Source of the DNA: Geodermatophilus obscurus DSM 43160
GTDB lineage: Bacteria; Actinomycetota; Actinomycetes; Mycobacteriales; Geodermatophilaceae
DNA: 64,000 nucleotides
Direction: 5' to 3'
NCBI RefSeq assembly: GCF_000025345.1
Contig: NC_013757.1
Coordinates: 1,612,001-1,676,000 of the forward strand
The position numbers were made by a program, and so were the translations under genes. Under the pieces are notes generated by a model. It saw nothing but the letters and a program-made list of their open reading frames with translations, was not told the origin of the DNA and did no database searches. This document shows positions 46,001 through 54,588 of this stretch, piece after piece (within the stretch, counting starts at the first letter, position 1; every line of letters starts with the position of its first letter).

Positions 46001-46032
46001 CTCAGCGCGCGGCGCAGGCCGCGCAGGTGCCG
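46001..46032. repeat. direct repeat, left copy (duplicate of fur 3' end)
   Basis: The 32 bp beginning CTCAGCGCGCGGCGCAGG match 46707-46738 at 31 positions in the same orientation. The right copy encodes the last eight residues and stop of fur; this copy is non-coding and abuts marR. Together they bracket vapBC. Confidence 0.85.
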
Positions 46033-46039
46033 CCGCCCT

Positions 46040-46080
46040 GGCCAGGTTGGCCTGGCCAACCTGGCCGTAAAGCCTTACGG
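46040..46080. promoter_or_regulatory. double palindrome, probable VapB/VapC operator
   Basis: A 27-bp perfect palindrome with 13-base arms (GGCCAGGTTGGCC and GGCCAACCTGGCC, one central T) spans 46040-46066. A second inverted repeat CCGTAA/TTACGG lies at 46065-46080, ending 8 bp before the vapB ATG. Toxin-antitoxin operons are usually autorepressed through such sites. The promoter probably overlaps. Confidence 0.65.
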
Positions 46081-46087
46081 TGGGGAC

Positions 46088-46309
46088 ATGACGCACATCA
46101 ACGTGCAGGAGGCCAAGACGCGGCTGTCCCAGCTGCTCGCGGCCGCCGAGCGTGGCGAGGAGGTCGTCATCGCACGGGGCGGCAGGCCGGTGGTGCGTCT
46201 CGTGCCGGTCGACGAGCCCGCGCCCCGCCCCGTCGGCTTCGTGGCGGGTTCCGTCCCCGAGGCCTTCGCCGAGCCGCTGCCGGACGACGAACTGGCCCGG
46301 TGGGAATGA
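46088..46309 (+). CDS. vapB: VapB/Phd-YefM-type antitoxin
   Basis: The 73-residue protein starts MTHINVQEAKTRLSQLLAAA, the Phd/YefM DNA-binding N-terminus. ERGEEVVIARGGRPVVRLVP follows, and a C-terminal tail (DDELARWE) should bind the toxin. It neutralises and co-represses with the PIN toxin whose ATG overlaps its stop by 4 bp. The cassette sits between direct repeats and between two unrelated convergent genes, indicating an inserted module. Confidence 0.9.
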   Translation: MTHINVQEAKTRLSQLLAAAERGEEVVIARGGRPVVRLVPVDEPAPRPVGFVAGSVPEAFAEPLPDDELARWE

Positions 46310-46698
46310 CCTCGCTCCTGCTCGACACCCACGTCCTGCTGTGGGTCCTGCTGGCTCCGGACCGCCTCCCCGCAGAGACCCTCGCGACCATACGGGCGCC
46401 GGGGACCACCGTGTACGTCTCCGCGGCCAGTGCCTGGGAGATCGCCACGAAGCACAGACTGGGCAAGCTCGAGGGCGCGGCCGCCGTGGTGAGCGGTTAC
46501 CGGGAGCACCTCGCCAGACTGCGGGCCGAAGAGCTCGCCATCACCGGGCACCACGCGCTCACCGCCGGCACCCTGCAGTGGTCCCACCGCGACCCGTTCG
46601 ACCGGGTGATCGTCGCCCAGGCGGTGCTGGAGTCCCTTCCCGTAGTGACGAGTGATGCCGCGCTCGTGGAGTTCCCGGCCATCCGCACCGTGTGGTGA
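46306..46698 (+). CDS. vapC: VapC-type PIN-domain ribonuclease toxin
   Basis: The protein has 130 residues. PIN acidic residues are visible: Asp in LLLDTHVLLWVLLAPD, Glu in ASAWEIATKHRLGKLEG, and Asp in HRDPFDRVIVAQAV and VTSDAALVEF. Family toxins cleave specific tRNA or rRNA sites when the antitoxin is degraded. It is translationally coupled to vapB and ends 10 bp before the opposed fur gene. Confidence 0.9.
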   Translation: MTSLLLDTHVLLWVLLAPDRLPAETLATIRAPGTTVYVSAASAWEIATKHRLGKLEGAAAVVSGYREHLARLRAEELAITGHHALTAGTLQWSHRDPFDRVIVAQAVLESLPVVTSDAALVEFPAIRTVW

Positions 46699-46706
46699 CC
46701 CGCCCG

Positions 46707-46738
46707 CTCAGCGGGCGGCGCAGGCCGCGCAGGTGCCG
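46707..46738. repeat. direct repeat, right copy (3' end of fur/zur)
   Basis: These 32 bp are the fur stop codon and last codons (encoding TCAACAAR). They match 46001-46032 with one mismatch. A hairpin CCGCCCGCT/AGCGGGCGG at 46700-46718 overlaps it. Confidence 0.85.
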
Positions 46739-47115
46739 AAGACCTCCAGCTGGTGCTGGACGTCGGCGAACCCGTGCTCGGCGGCGACGCGGGCGGCCCA
46801 CCGCTCGACCGGCGGGTCGGCCACCTCGACCGTGCGGCCGCAGGAGCGGCACACCAGGTGGTGGTGGTGCACCGGCGAGCAGCGGCGGTAGGCGGCCTCG
46901 CCCTCGGTCCGGAGCACGTCGACCAGGCCGTCGTCCACCAGCGCCTGCAGCGCCCGGTAGACCGTCGCCAGGCCCACGGCGTCGCCGCGCTCGCGGAGCA
47001 GGGCGTGCAGGTCCTGGGCGGTGCGGAAGCCGTCCTGGTCGTCGAGCAGGGCGAGGACGGCGCTGCGCTGCCGGGTCTGGCGGCGCGGCGCCTCGGCCGG
47101 TCCGGACGCGCTCAC
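46708..47115 (-). CDS. zur: Fur-family regulator, probably Zur
   Basis: GTG 47115 gives 135 residues. The N-terminal winged helix is RQRSAVLALLDDQDGFRTAQ and VGLATVYRALQALVDDGLVD. The metal site and CxxC pairs follow: HHHHLVCRSCGRTVEVADPP and FGTCAACAAR. It is coupled (4-bp overlap) to znuB in a zinc-import operon, so a zinc-sensing Zur role is more likely than iron-sensing Fur. With zinc bound it should repress znuACB through the palindrome at 49889. Its 3' end is duplicated on the far side of vapBC. Confidence 0.88.
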   Translation of the reverse strand: MSASGPAEAPRRQTRQRSAVLALLDDQDGFRTAQDLHALLRERGDAVGLATVYRALQALVDDGLVDVLRTEGEAAYRRCSPVHHHHLVCRSCGRTVEVADPPVERWAARVAAEHGFADVQHQLEVFGTCAACAAR

Positions 47116-48131
47116 GGGCGCCCCACCTGTTCCGCCGACGGAGCGTGCTCGCCGTGCTCGTCGTAGTGCACCCCCGCGCCGGTCCGGTGCGGGGCGTGCA
47201 GGTGCCCGTCGTGGTCGTAGTCGACGTGGTCGCCGTGCAGCACCGCCGGGTGCCCGCAGCCCGCACCGTGCTCGTGCGGGTGGGCGGCGTGGACCTCGGC
47301 GCGGCGCCGGTGCCGGCGGCGGGCGGTCGCCTCGCGCACCGCGACCGAGGCCGTGGCCAGCAGGAACAGCGCGATCGCCAGCAGCACGATGGTGCCGCCG
47401 GACGGCGTGCCGGTGTAGTACGACGCGGTGGTGCCGGCGACGCTGGTCACCAGGCCGATGCCGCAGGCCAGGTACAGCGTCTGGCGGAAGCTGCGGGCCA
47501 GCTGCTGGGCCACCGCGCTGGGCACGATCATCAGCGCGCTGATCAGCAGCAGGCCGACGACCCGCATGGAGAGGACGACGGTCGCCGCCACCAGGGCCGC
47601 GAGCACGACGTTGAGCGCCAGCACGGGCAGGCCCACCGCGCGGGCGTACTCCTCGTCGTCGCTGACCGCGTACAGCCGCTGCCCGAGCAGCCACACGACA
47701 CCGAGCACGACGACGGTGATGACGCCGAAGACCGCGACGTCCGCGGTGGTCGTGGTGGTGATCGCGCCGAACAGGTAGGCCTCGAGGTTGGTGGCCTGCC
47801 CCTGCGGGGCGAGGCTCAGCAGCACCACGCCGCCGGCGATGCCGCCGTAGAAGAGGACGGCGAGGGCGACGTCGCCACTGGTGCGGCCGCGGGCGCGCAC
47901 CAGCTCGATGAGCACCGCGCCGAGCACGGCGGCCACCAGCGCCGTCCCGACCGGAGCGGTGGAGGTGAGGACGCCGACCGCGACGCCGGTGAGGGCGACG
48001 TGCCCGAGGCCGTCACCGAGCAGCGACAGCCGGCGCTGCACCAGGAAGACGCCGACCGCGGGGGCCACCAGGCCGACCATCAGCGAGGCCAGCAGCGCCC
48101 GCTGCATGAACCCGTACTCGAGGACCTCCAC
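47112..48131 (-). CDS. znuB: ZnuB, zinc ABC transporter permease
   Basis: The 339-residue ABC-3 permease has about eight membrane segments (for example VGVFLVQRRLSLLGDGLGHV, VGLLLISALMIVPSAVAQQL, GGTIVLLAIALFLLATASVA). The C-terminal tail is strikingly His-rich (HAAHPHEHGAGCGHPAVLHG and more), likely a cytoplasmic metal-binding segment. It forms the membrane channel with ZnuC ATPase and takes zinc from ZnuA. It follows znuC by 1 bp. Confidence 0.92.
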   Translation of the reverse strand: MEVLEYGFMQRALLASLMVGLVAPAVGVFLVQRRLSLLGDGLGHVALTGVAVGVLTSTAPVGTALVAAVLGAVLIELVRARGRTSGDVALAVLFYGGIAGGVVLLSLAPQGQATNLEAYLFGAITTTTTADVAVFGVITVVVLGVVWLLGQRLYAVSDDEEYARAVGLPVLALNVVLAALVAATVVLSMRVVGLLLISALMIVPSAVAQQLARSFRQTLYLACGIGLVTSVAGTTASYYTGTPSGGTIVLLAIALFLLATASVAVREATARRRHRRRAEVHAAHPHEHGAGCGHPAVLHGDHVDYDHDGHLHAPHRTGAGVHYDEHGEHAPSAEQVGRP

Positions 48132-48132
48132 C

Positions 48133-48918
48133 TCAGCGCCCTCCGTCCGTGGTCACCCGGGGCTGGTCCAGGCGGTACCCGCGCGAGGGCGCCAGCCCGG
48201 TGCCCTCGGGGTGGTGGTGCCCGTCGGTCGTGGCCTCGACCCCGGCCTCGGCCAGCGGCCCGTCGTAGCTGATCCGGCCGTGGTCGACGACGACCGCCCG
48301 GGTGAGGACGCCGGCCAGCGCGGCGGTCTCGTGCGTGACGACCAGCAGCGTGGTCCCGGTGGCCGACACGTCGGCCAGGACGGCGGCGAGCGCGTCCTGG
48401 CTGGCGGCGTCCACCCCGGCGGTCGGCTCGTCCATGACCAGCAGCTCCGGCTCGGCGGCCAGTGCGCGGGCCACCAGCACCCGACGCTGCTGGCCTCCGG
48501 ACAGCGAGGCGACCGGGTCGCCGAGCCGGTCGGCCAGCCCGACGGCGGCGACGGCGTCCTGCACCGCGGCGCGGTCGGCCGGGCGCAGCCGGCCGAACGG
48601 GCCCAGCCGGGCCAGCCGGCCGACCCCGACCACCTCGCGCACCGTCGCCGGGACCGCGCCGCTCACCGTGTGCCGCTGGGGCACGTAGCCGATCCGGCCG
48701 CGCTCGCGCGGGCGACCGACCGGGGCGCCGAGGACCTCGACCTCACCGCCCAGCACCGTGGCCAGGCCGAGCAGGCCGCGGGCCAGCGTGGTCTTCCCCG
48801 ACCCGTTGGAGCCCAGGACGGCGATCGCCTCGCCGTCGGCCACGGTGAGGTCGACGCCCTGGACGACGGCGGCGTCGCCGTAGCCGATGCGGGCGTCCCG
48901 CAGCCGGATGGCGCTCAT
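48133..48918 (-). CDS. znuC: ZnuC, zinc ABC transporter ATPase
   Basis: ATG 48918 (261 aa) overlaps the znuA stop by 4 bp. Walker A VLGSNGSGKTTLARG, the signature LSGGQQRRVLVARAL, Walker B LLVMDEPTAGVD and the switch His in VVTHETAA are all present. The C-terminal extension has His residues (TTDGHHHPEGT). It powers ZnuB. Confidence 0.94.
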   Translation of the reverse strand: MSAIRLRDARIGYGDAAVVQGVDLTVADGEAIAVLGSNGSGKTTLARGLLGLATVLGGEVEVLGAPVGRPRERGRIGYVPQRHTVSGAVPATVREVVGVGRLARLGPFGRLRPADRAAVQDAVAAVGLADRLGDPVASLSGGQQRRVLVARALAAEPELLVMDEPTAGVDAASQDALAAVLADVSATGTTLLVVTHETAALAGVLTRAVVVDHGRISYDGPLAEAGVEATTDGHHHPEGTGLAPSRGYRLDQPRVTTDGGR

Positions 48919-49889
48919 GAGCAGGACTGGCCCTCCTGCAGCGTGGCCAGGTTGGCCCGCATGACCTCGAGGTAGTCGCTGCCGGCCGACTCGTCGGTCA
49001 GCCCCTCGACCGGGTCCAGGACGGCGGTCCGCACCCCGGCCTCGGTCGCGACGGTCTCGGCGACGGCGGGGTCGACGAGGGTCTCGGTGTAGACGGTGGT
49101 GACCCCGCGCTCCCGGACGAGGGCGGTGATCTCCGCGAGCTGCGCGGGGTCCGGCTCCTGGGAGGGGCTGAGCCCGCTGATGCCGACCACCTCGAGACCG
49201 TAGCGGTCGGCGAGGTAGCCGAACGCCTCGTGGCCGGTGACCAGGGTGTCCACCGCGCAGCCGGCCAGGCCGGCCTGGATCTCGGCGTCCAGCGCCTCGA
49301 GGTCGGCTCGCAGCGCGGCGGCGTTCTGCTCGTAGCCGGCCGCGCCGTCGGGGTCGGCCTCGGCCAGCCGCTCGGCCAGCGCGTCCCCGACGGACGCGAG
49401 GCGCACCGGGTCCAGCCAGAAGTGCGGGTCGAGCGCCTCGCCGTCCCCGGCGGGCTCCTCCCCGGCGTGCTCGGCGTGCTCCTCGGCGGTCTCGCCCTCG
49501 TGACCGTGCTCCTCGGCGGTCAGGGTGAGGTCGGCGGCCTGGCCGGCGTCCCAGGCGGTGGCGGCGGCCTCGGTCGTGGCGACCTCGTCGAGGGCGGGCT
49601 GGAAGCCCTCCAGGTACACGAGCAGGTCGGCCTCGGCGACCGCCGCGACGTCCTGCGGGGCGAGCTCCAGGTCGTGGGCCTCCGCGCCCGGCGGGGTGAG
49701 CGAGGAGACGTCCAGCCGGTCGCCACCGACGCGCTGCGCCGCCCACTCCAGCGGGTAGAAGCCCGCGACGACCGTGAGCCCGGCCCCGGAGCCACCCGCG
49801 GCGTCGTCGGAGCCACCGCACCCGGCCAGCGCGAGGGCGGCGGCCGAGGCGGTCGCAGCGGTCACGGCACGCGTCGTCCAGGTGTTCAT
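48915..49889 (-). CDS. znuA: ZnuA, zinc-binding lipoprotein of the ABC transporter
   Basis: ATG 49889 gives 324 residues. A lipoprotein signal peptide ends at LALAGCGG (Cys near residue 24). The cluster A-I fold has VVAGFYPLEWAAQRVGGDRL and PPGAEAHDLELAPQDV. A His/Glu-rich loop lies at about 125-155 (EEHGHEGETAEEHAEHAGEE), then PHFWLDP and VTGHEAFGYLADRYGLEVVG. The ligand His residues and the loop indicate zinc. It is first in the operon, and a Zur-box-like palindrome covers its start codon. Confidence 0.93.
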   Translation of the reverse strand: MNTWTTRAVTAATASAAALALAGCGGSDDAAGGSGAGLTVVAGFYPLEWAAQRVGGDRLDVSSLTPPGAEAHDLELAPQDVAAVAEADLLVYLEGFQPALDEVATTEAAATAWDAGQAADLTLTAEEHGHEGETAEEHAEHAGEEPAGDGEALDPHFWLDPVRLASVGDALAERLAEADPDGAAGYEQNAAALRADLEALDAEIQAGLAGCAVDTLVTGHEAFGYLADRYGLEVVGISGLSPSQEPDPAQLAEITALVRERGVTTVYTETLVDPAVAETVATEAGVRTAVLDPVEGLTDESAGSDYLEVMRANLATLQEGQSCS

Positions 49890-49903
49890 GAGAATCATTC
49901 TCG
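49889..49903. promoter_or_regulatory. Zur-box-like palindrome over the znuA start
   Basis: TGAGAATCATTCTCG contains the perfect 13-bp palindrome GAGAAT-C-ATTCTC at 49890-49902, closely resembling actinobacterial Zur/Fur boxes. It is AT-rich against its surroundings and touches the first base of the znuA start codon. Repression by the operon's own Zur is the natural reading. Confidence 0.75.
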
Positions 49904-49963
49904 CACAGCTGCTCCGAGCCGAGGGAGCCGGAGGACCGCGCCCGCCCGCGTACGCTCTCGGGC

Positions 49964-51217
49964 GTGTCCGACGTCTCCGGCCTGCCGCTGATCGGGGCCG
50001 CGGCGCTGCGCGCCCGCGCCGCCGCCCGGGTGCTGCGCACCCTGCCCACCGACACCAAGGACGCCGCGCTGCGCGCCATGGCCGACGCGCTGGTCGAGCG
50101 GGCCGACGAGGTGCTCGCCGCCAACGCCGCCGACGTGGAGGCGGCCGCGGCCGACGGCACCCCGGCATCGGTCCTCGACCGGCTGCGGCTGGATCCCGGC
50201 CGCATCGCCGGCGTGGCCGACGCGCTGCGCCAGCTGGTCGCGCTGCCCGACCCGGTCGGCGACGTCGTCCGCGGGTCGACGCTGCCCAACGGGCTGCAGC
50301 TGCGCCAGGTCCGAGTGCCCCTCGGCGTGGTCGGCATCGTCTACGAGGCCCGGCCCAACGTGACCGTCGACGCCGCGGGCCTGTGCCTCAAGAGCGGCAA
50401 CGCGGCACTGCTGCGCGGCTCGGCCTCGGCGTTCCGGACCAACACCGCGCTGGTCGTCGTCCTCACCGAGGCGGCGCAGAAGGCCGGGCTGCCGCCCGGC
50501 TCGGTCGAGCTGCTGCCGGCCGACCGGGCCTCGGTGGGCGAGCTGCTGAACGCCCGCGGGCTCGTCGACGTGGTGATCCCGCGCGGCGGGGCGTCGCTGA
50601 TCCAGCGGGTGGTGCGCGAGGCGCGGGTGCCGGTCATCGAGACCGGCGAGGGCAACTGCCACGTCTACGTCGACGCCTCGGCCGACCCCGCGACCGCCGA
50701 GGCCATCGTGCTCAACGCCAAGACCCACCGGGTCAGCGTCTGCAACGCCGCGGAGACGCTGCTGGTGCACCGCGACGTGGCGTTCCTGCCACGGCTGCTG
50801 TCCGCGCTCGTGGACGCCGGCGTGACGCTGCACGGCGACGACGCAGCCCGGGCGGCGCACGACGCCGTCGTCCCCGCGACCGACGAGGACTGGGCGACCG
50901 AGTACCTGTCGATGGACATGGCGGTGCGCGTGGTCGACGACCTGCCTGCTGCCCTGGACCACATCGAGCGCTGGGGGAGCGGTCACTCCGAGGCGATCGT
51001 CGCCGACTCCGCGCGCGCCATCGCCGACTTCACCGCCGGGGTGGACGCCGCCGCGGTCCTGGTCAACGCCTCGACCCGGTTCACCGACGGCGGGGAGTTC
51101 GGGTTCGGCGCCGAGATCGGCATCTCCACGCAGAAGCTGCACGCCCGCGGTCCGCTGGGGCTGCCAGAGCTGACCTCCACCAGCTACGTCGTCACCGGCA
51201 GCGGCCACACCCGCTGA
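49964..51217 (+). CDS. proA: gamma-glutamyl phosphate reductase
   Basis: The protein has 417 residues from GTG. The aldehyde-dehydrogenase-like fold has [36 protein letters not shown] and the catalytic Cys in [17 protein letters not shown]. It reduces glutamyl-5-phosphate to the semialdehyde with NADPH in proline synthesis. It is divergent from znuA. It is separated from proB by a zinc/TA insertion region, whereas many actinobacteria have them closer. Confidence 0.97.
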   Translation: MSDVSGLPLIGAAALRARAAARVLRTLPTDTKDAALRAMADALVERADEVLAANAADVEAAAADGTPASVLDRLRLDPGRIAGVADALRQLVALPDPVGDVVRGSTLPNGLQLRQVRVPLGVVGIVYEARPNVTVDAAGLCLKSGNAALLRGSASAFRTNTALVVVLTEAAQKAGLPPGSVELLPADRASVGELLNARGLVDVVIPRGGASLIQRVVREARVPVIETGEGNCHVYVDASADPATAEAIVLNAKTHRVSVCNAAETLLVHRDVAFLPRLLSALVDAGVTLHGDDAARAAHDAVVPATDEDWATEYLSMDMAVRVVDDLPAALDHIERWGSGHSEAIVADSARAIADFTAGVDAAAVLVNASTRFTDGGEFGFGAEIGISTQKLHARGPLGLPELTSTSYVVTGSGHTR

Positions 51218-51259
51218 GCCCTACATCCGGCCCACCCCGCCACCCGACCGAGGAGCCGC

Positions 51260-52147
51260 ATGCCCCGCCCGCCGTCGCAGTCCCCGCAGTTCTCCTCGGT
51301 CTCCGACGTCGGCAAGCGGCTGGCGGCGGCCGGCTACCTGCCCGACGCCCAGATCTCGACCACCGTGTTCCTCGCCGACCGGCTGGGCAAGCCGCTGCTG
51401 GTCGAGGGGCCGGCGGGCACGGGCAAGACCGAGCTGGCCAAGGCGCTGGCGGCGTCCACCGGCTCGGAGCTGATCCGGCTGCAGTGCTACGAGGGCCTCG
51501 ACGAGGCGCGGGCGCTGTACGAGTGGAACTACAAGAAGCAGCTGCTGCGCATCCAGGCGTCGCAGGGCACCGACGGCGCGGACTGGAACACCGTCCACGA
51601 CGACATCTTCGGCGAGGAGTTCCTGCTCTCCCGGCCGCTGCTGACCGCCATCCGGCGCACCGAGCCGACCGTGCTGCTCATCGACGAGACCGACAAGGCC
51701 GACGTCGAGGTGGAGGGCCTGCTGCTGGAGGTGCTCAGCGACTTCCAGGTCACCATCCCCGAGCTCGGCACGGTGACCGCGGCCCGCCGGCCGATGGTGG
51801 TGCTGACCTCCAACGCCACCCGCGAGCTGTCCGAGGCGCTCAAGCGGCGCTGCCTGTACCTGGCGCTGGACTACCCGTCGGCCCAGCGGGAGCGGGAGAT
51901 CGTGCTGTCCCGGGTGCCCGACCTCGCCCCGGGCCTGGCCGAGCAGCTGGTGCGCACCGTCCGGGCGATGCGCGCGCTGGAGCTGAAGAAGTCGCCGTCG
52001 ATTTCCGAGACCCTCGACTGGGCGCAGACGCTGCTCGAGCTCGGGCTGGACACCCTCGACGAGCCGGCGGTCCGCTCGACGCTGGGCGTGGTGCTCAAGC
52101 ACGCCAGCGACCAGGAGCGGGCCGCGGCCGAGCTGCGGCTCAACTGA
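51260..52147 (+). CDS. MoxR-like AAA+ ATPase
   Basis: The protein has 295 residues. Walker A is LLVEGPAGTGKTELAKALAA, Walker B VLLIDETDKADVEVEGLLLE, and the sensor region VVLTSNATRELSEALKRRCL. The family acts with VWA-domain partners as a chaperone for metal-enzyme or complex assembly. The next gene, overlapping its stop by one base of TGATG, is such a VWA protein. The client is unknown. Confidence 0.92.
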   Translation: MPRPPSQSPQFSSVSDVGKRLAAAGYLPDAQISTTVFLADRLGKPLLVEGPAGTGKTELAKALAASTGSELIRLQCYEGLDEARALYEWNYKKQLLRIQASQGTDGADWNTVHDDIFGEEFLLSRPLLTAIRRTEPTVLLIDETDKADVEVEGLLLEVLSDFQVTIPELGTVTAARRPMVVLTSNATRELSEALKRRCLYLALDYPSAQREREIVLSRVPDLAPGLAEQLVRTVRAMRALELKKSPSISETLDWAQTLLELGLDTLDEPAVRSTLGVVLKHASDQERAAAELRLN

Positions 52148-53601
52148 TGGGGGCCGGGGTGGCGGGCGGGCCCGAGCACACGGCCGCCGTCCCCGAGCCC
52201 GGCGGGCTGGCCGGGCACCTCGACGGCTTCGTCCGCGCGGTGCGGGACGCCGGCATCCCGGTCGGCATCAGCCAGGCCGTCGACGCCGCCGAGATCCTCA
52301 CCGTGGTCGACCTCCTCGACCGCGAGCAGCTGCGGCACGGGCTGGCGGCGGTGCTGCTGCAGCGGGCGGCGCAGCGGCCGGCCTACGACGTGCTGTTCGA
52401 CCTGTGGTGGCCGCTGTCCGACCGGCCGGCGCTCGCCTCGGCCGGCGACGAGGACGACGGCGAGCCGGGGGAGCCCGGCGAGCCGACCCTGGACCTGCCC
52501 GACGGCACCGACCTGGCGCAGCTCATGCGCGAGGAGCTGGCCCGGCTGCTGCTCGACGGCGACGAGGAGGCGCTACGCCGCTTCGCCCGCGACGCGGTCG
52601 ACCAGCTGGGCCGGACGGCGCCGTCGCCCTCGGGGCAGTCCTTCTTCAGCTACCGGGTGATGCGGGCGCTCTCGCCGGACACCCTGGTCGCCCAGCTGCT
52701 GGCCGGCCTGCTCGGGGACGCCGGGCGCGGCGGGCTGGCCGAGCAGGTGGCCCGCCAGACGGTGCGCGAGCGGCTGGCCGCCTTCCGGGCCGCGGTGGAG
52801 GCCGAGGTCCGGCGGCGGACGGCGGCCGAGCGCGGCCGGGACAAGGTGGCGAAGAACGCCGTCCGCCCGCTGGCCGACCAGGTCGACTTCCTGCGCGCCC
52901 AGGCCGCCGACCTCGCCGAGCTGCGCCGGACGGTGGCCCCGCTGGCCCGGCGGCTGGCCGTCCGGCTCTCGGCGCGGCGGCGGCTGGGCCGGGAGGGCCG
53001 GCTGGACTTCCGCAGGACCGTGCGCGCGTCGCTGGGCACCGGCGGCGTGCCGGTGGTGACCCACCACCGGCCGCGGAAGGTGCACAAGCCGGAGCTGGTG
53101 GTGCTCTGCGACGTCAGCGGCTCGGTGGCCGGGTTCAGCCACTTCACGCTCATGCTGACCCAGGCGCTGCGTGAGCACTTCTCCGGCGTCCGGGCCTTCG
53201 CCTTCGTGGACTCCACCGACGAGGTGAGCCGTTTCTTCCGTCCTGGTGCCGACGTCGTCGACGCGGTCGCCCGGATCGGCCGGGAGGCCGACGTCGTCGG
53301 GTTCGACGGGCACAGCGACTACGGCACGGCGTTCGAGGTCTTCGCCGACCGGTGGGCCTCGGTGGTGGGACCCAAGACGTCGCTGCTCGTGCTCGGCGAC
53401 GGGCGCACCAACTACCGCCCGCCGGGGTTGCCGGTGCTGGCCGACCTCGTCCGCCGCTCCCGCACGGCGCACTGGCTCAATCCCGAGCCCCGCCGGCTGT
53501 GGGGCAGCGGGGACTCCGCCGCCAACCGCTACGGCGAGGTCGTCGACATGGTCGAGTGCCGCAACGCCGCCCAGCTCGCGGACTTCGTCACCACGCTCTG
53601 A
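52147..53601 (+). CDS. VWA-domain (CoxE-like) protein
   Basis: The 484-residue protein starts at ATG 52147, overlapping the MoxR stop. The N-terminal part (1-100) resembles CoxE-type proteins (HLDGFVRAVRDAGIPVGISQ), with an acidic linker near 105-120. The C-terminal VWA domain has the MIDAS motif LVVLCDVSGSVAGFSHFT near residue 325, and later GHSDYGTAFEVF and LVLGDGRTNYRP. With the MoxR ATPase it probably forms a maturation or chaperone pair. No CO dehydrogenase genes are nearby, so the client is open. Confidence 0.9.
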   Translation: MGAGVAGGPEHTAAVPEPGGLAGHLDGFVRAVRDAGIPVGISQAVDAAEILTVVDLLDREQLRHGLAAVLLQRAAQRPAYDVLFDLWWPLSDRPALASAGDEDDGEPGEPGEPTLDLPDGTDLAQLMREELARLLLDGDEEALRRFARDAVDQLGRTAPSPSGQSFFSYRVMRALSPDTLVAQLLAGLLGDAGRGGLAEQVARQTVRERLAAFRAAVEAEVRRRTAAERGRDKVAKNAVRPLADQVDFLRAQAADLAELRRTVAPLARRLAVRLSARRRLGREGRLDFRRTVRASLGTGGVPVVTHHRPRKVHKPELVVLCDVSGSVAGFSHFTLMLTQALREHFSGVRAFAFVDSTDEVSRFFRPGADVVDAVARIGREADVVGFDGHSDYGTAFEVFADRWASVVGPKTSLLVLGDGRTNYRPPGLPVLADLVRRSRTAHWLNPEPRRLWGSGDSAANRYGEVVDMVECRNAAQLADFVTTL

Positions 53602-53847
53602 GCGGCCCTCCCGTCGCGGAACCGCGGCGGGCGACGGTCGTCGGACGGGGTGGGTGCCGGGTGTGCCGGCGCCGGTGGCGGTCCCCGTCCGCGGGGGCCG
53701 CTGCCGGCCGCGACCGGCAGCACGGGGGAGCCGGTCGCGCAGGGCCCGCGCTGGTCCCCGGCCGCAGTCCCGGCGGGGAGGCCCGTGCCCGCTGCGCGGG
53801 GCCGGTCCTCGCGGGCCGGTCCCGGACTGCCCGGATAGTCTCGTTTG

Positions 53848-54588
53848 GTGGCAGGTCGGCGGGTCGGGGTGATGGGCGGGACGTTCGACCCCGTCCACCA
53901 CGGGCACCTCGTGGCGGCGAGCGAGGTGGCGGTCCTGTTCGGTCTGGACGAGGTGGTCTTCGTGCCCACCGGCCAGCCGTGGCAGAAGAGCGACCGCGAG
54001 GTGGCGCCGGCCGAGGACCGCTACCTCATGACCGTCATCGCCACCGCCTCCAACCCCCGGTTCTCGGTGAGCCGGGTCGACGTCGACCGCGGCGGTCCCA
54101 CGTACACGATCGACACGCTCAGCGACCTGAAGCGGCAGCGGCCCGACGACCAGCTGTTCTTCATCACCGGCGCGGACGCGCTCTCGCAGATCCTCAGCTG
54201 GCGGGACAGCGACGCCTGCTTCGCCCTGGCGCACTTCATCGGTGTCACCCGCCCCGGCTTCGACCTGGGGGCCTCCCACCTGCCGGAGGGGACGGTGAGC
54301 CTGGTCGAGGTGCCGGCGCTGGCGATCAGCTCCAGCGACTGCCGCGCCCGTGTGGGCCGGGGGATGCCGGTCTGGTACCTGGTGCCCGACGGCGTCGTGC
54401 AGTACATCGAGAAGCGCGGGCTGTACCGCACCCCTGACGCTGCCCCACGCCTCGCCCGCGAGGGTGCGACCGGCGCCGGGCCCTCCGGGGACCGCCCGAC
54501 CTACGACCGCCCGCCGGCGACGACTCCCCAGACCGAGGGTCCGCCTCCCGAACCACCGACCACCGAACTCCAGGAGGTACCCCGATGA
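53848..54588 (+). CDS. nadD: nicotinate-nucleotide adenylyltransferase
   Basis: GTG 53848 (TTG 53845 possible) gives 246 residues. [20 protein letters not shown] is the (H/T)xGH nucleotidyltransferase signature, and [20 protein letters not shown] is the C-terminal ATP-binding motif. It adenylates nicotinate mononucleotide in NAD synthesis. A Pro/Thr-rich tail of about 50 residues after the catalytic domain is not part of the fold. It overlaps rsfS by 4 bp. Confidence 0.96.
   Translation: MAGRRVGVMGGTFDPVHHGHLVAASEVAVLFGLDEVVFVPTGQPWQKSDREVAPAEDRYLMTVIATASNPRFSVSRVDVDRGGPTYTIDTLSDLKRQRPDDQLFFITGADALSQILSWRDSDACFALAHFIGVTRPGFDLGASHLPEGTVSLVEVPALAISSSDCRARVGRGMPVWYLVPDGVVQYIEKRGLYRTPDAAPRLAREGATGAGPSGDRPTYDRPPATTPQTEGPPPEPPTTELQEVPR

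Noticed and set aside
49774-52146. upstream part of the long frame leading into the VWA gene
   Set aside because: It is out of phase with proA and the MoxR gene; VWA homology starts at 52147.
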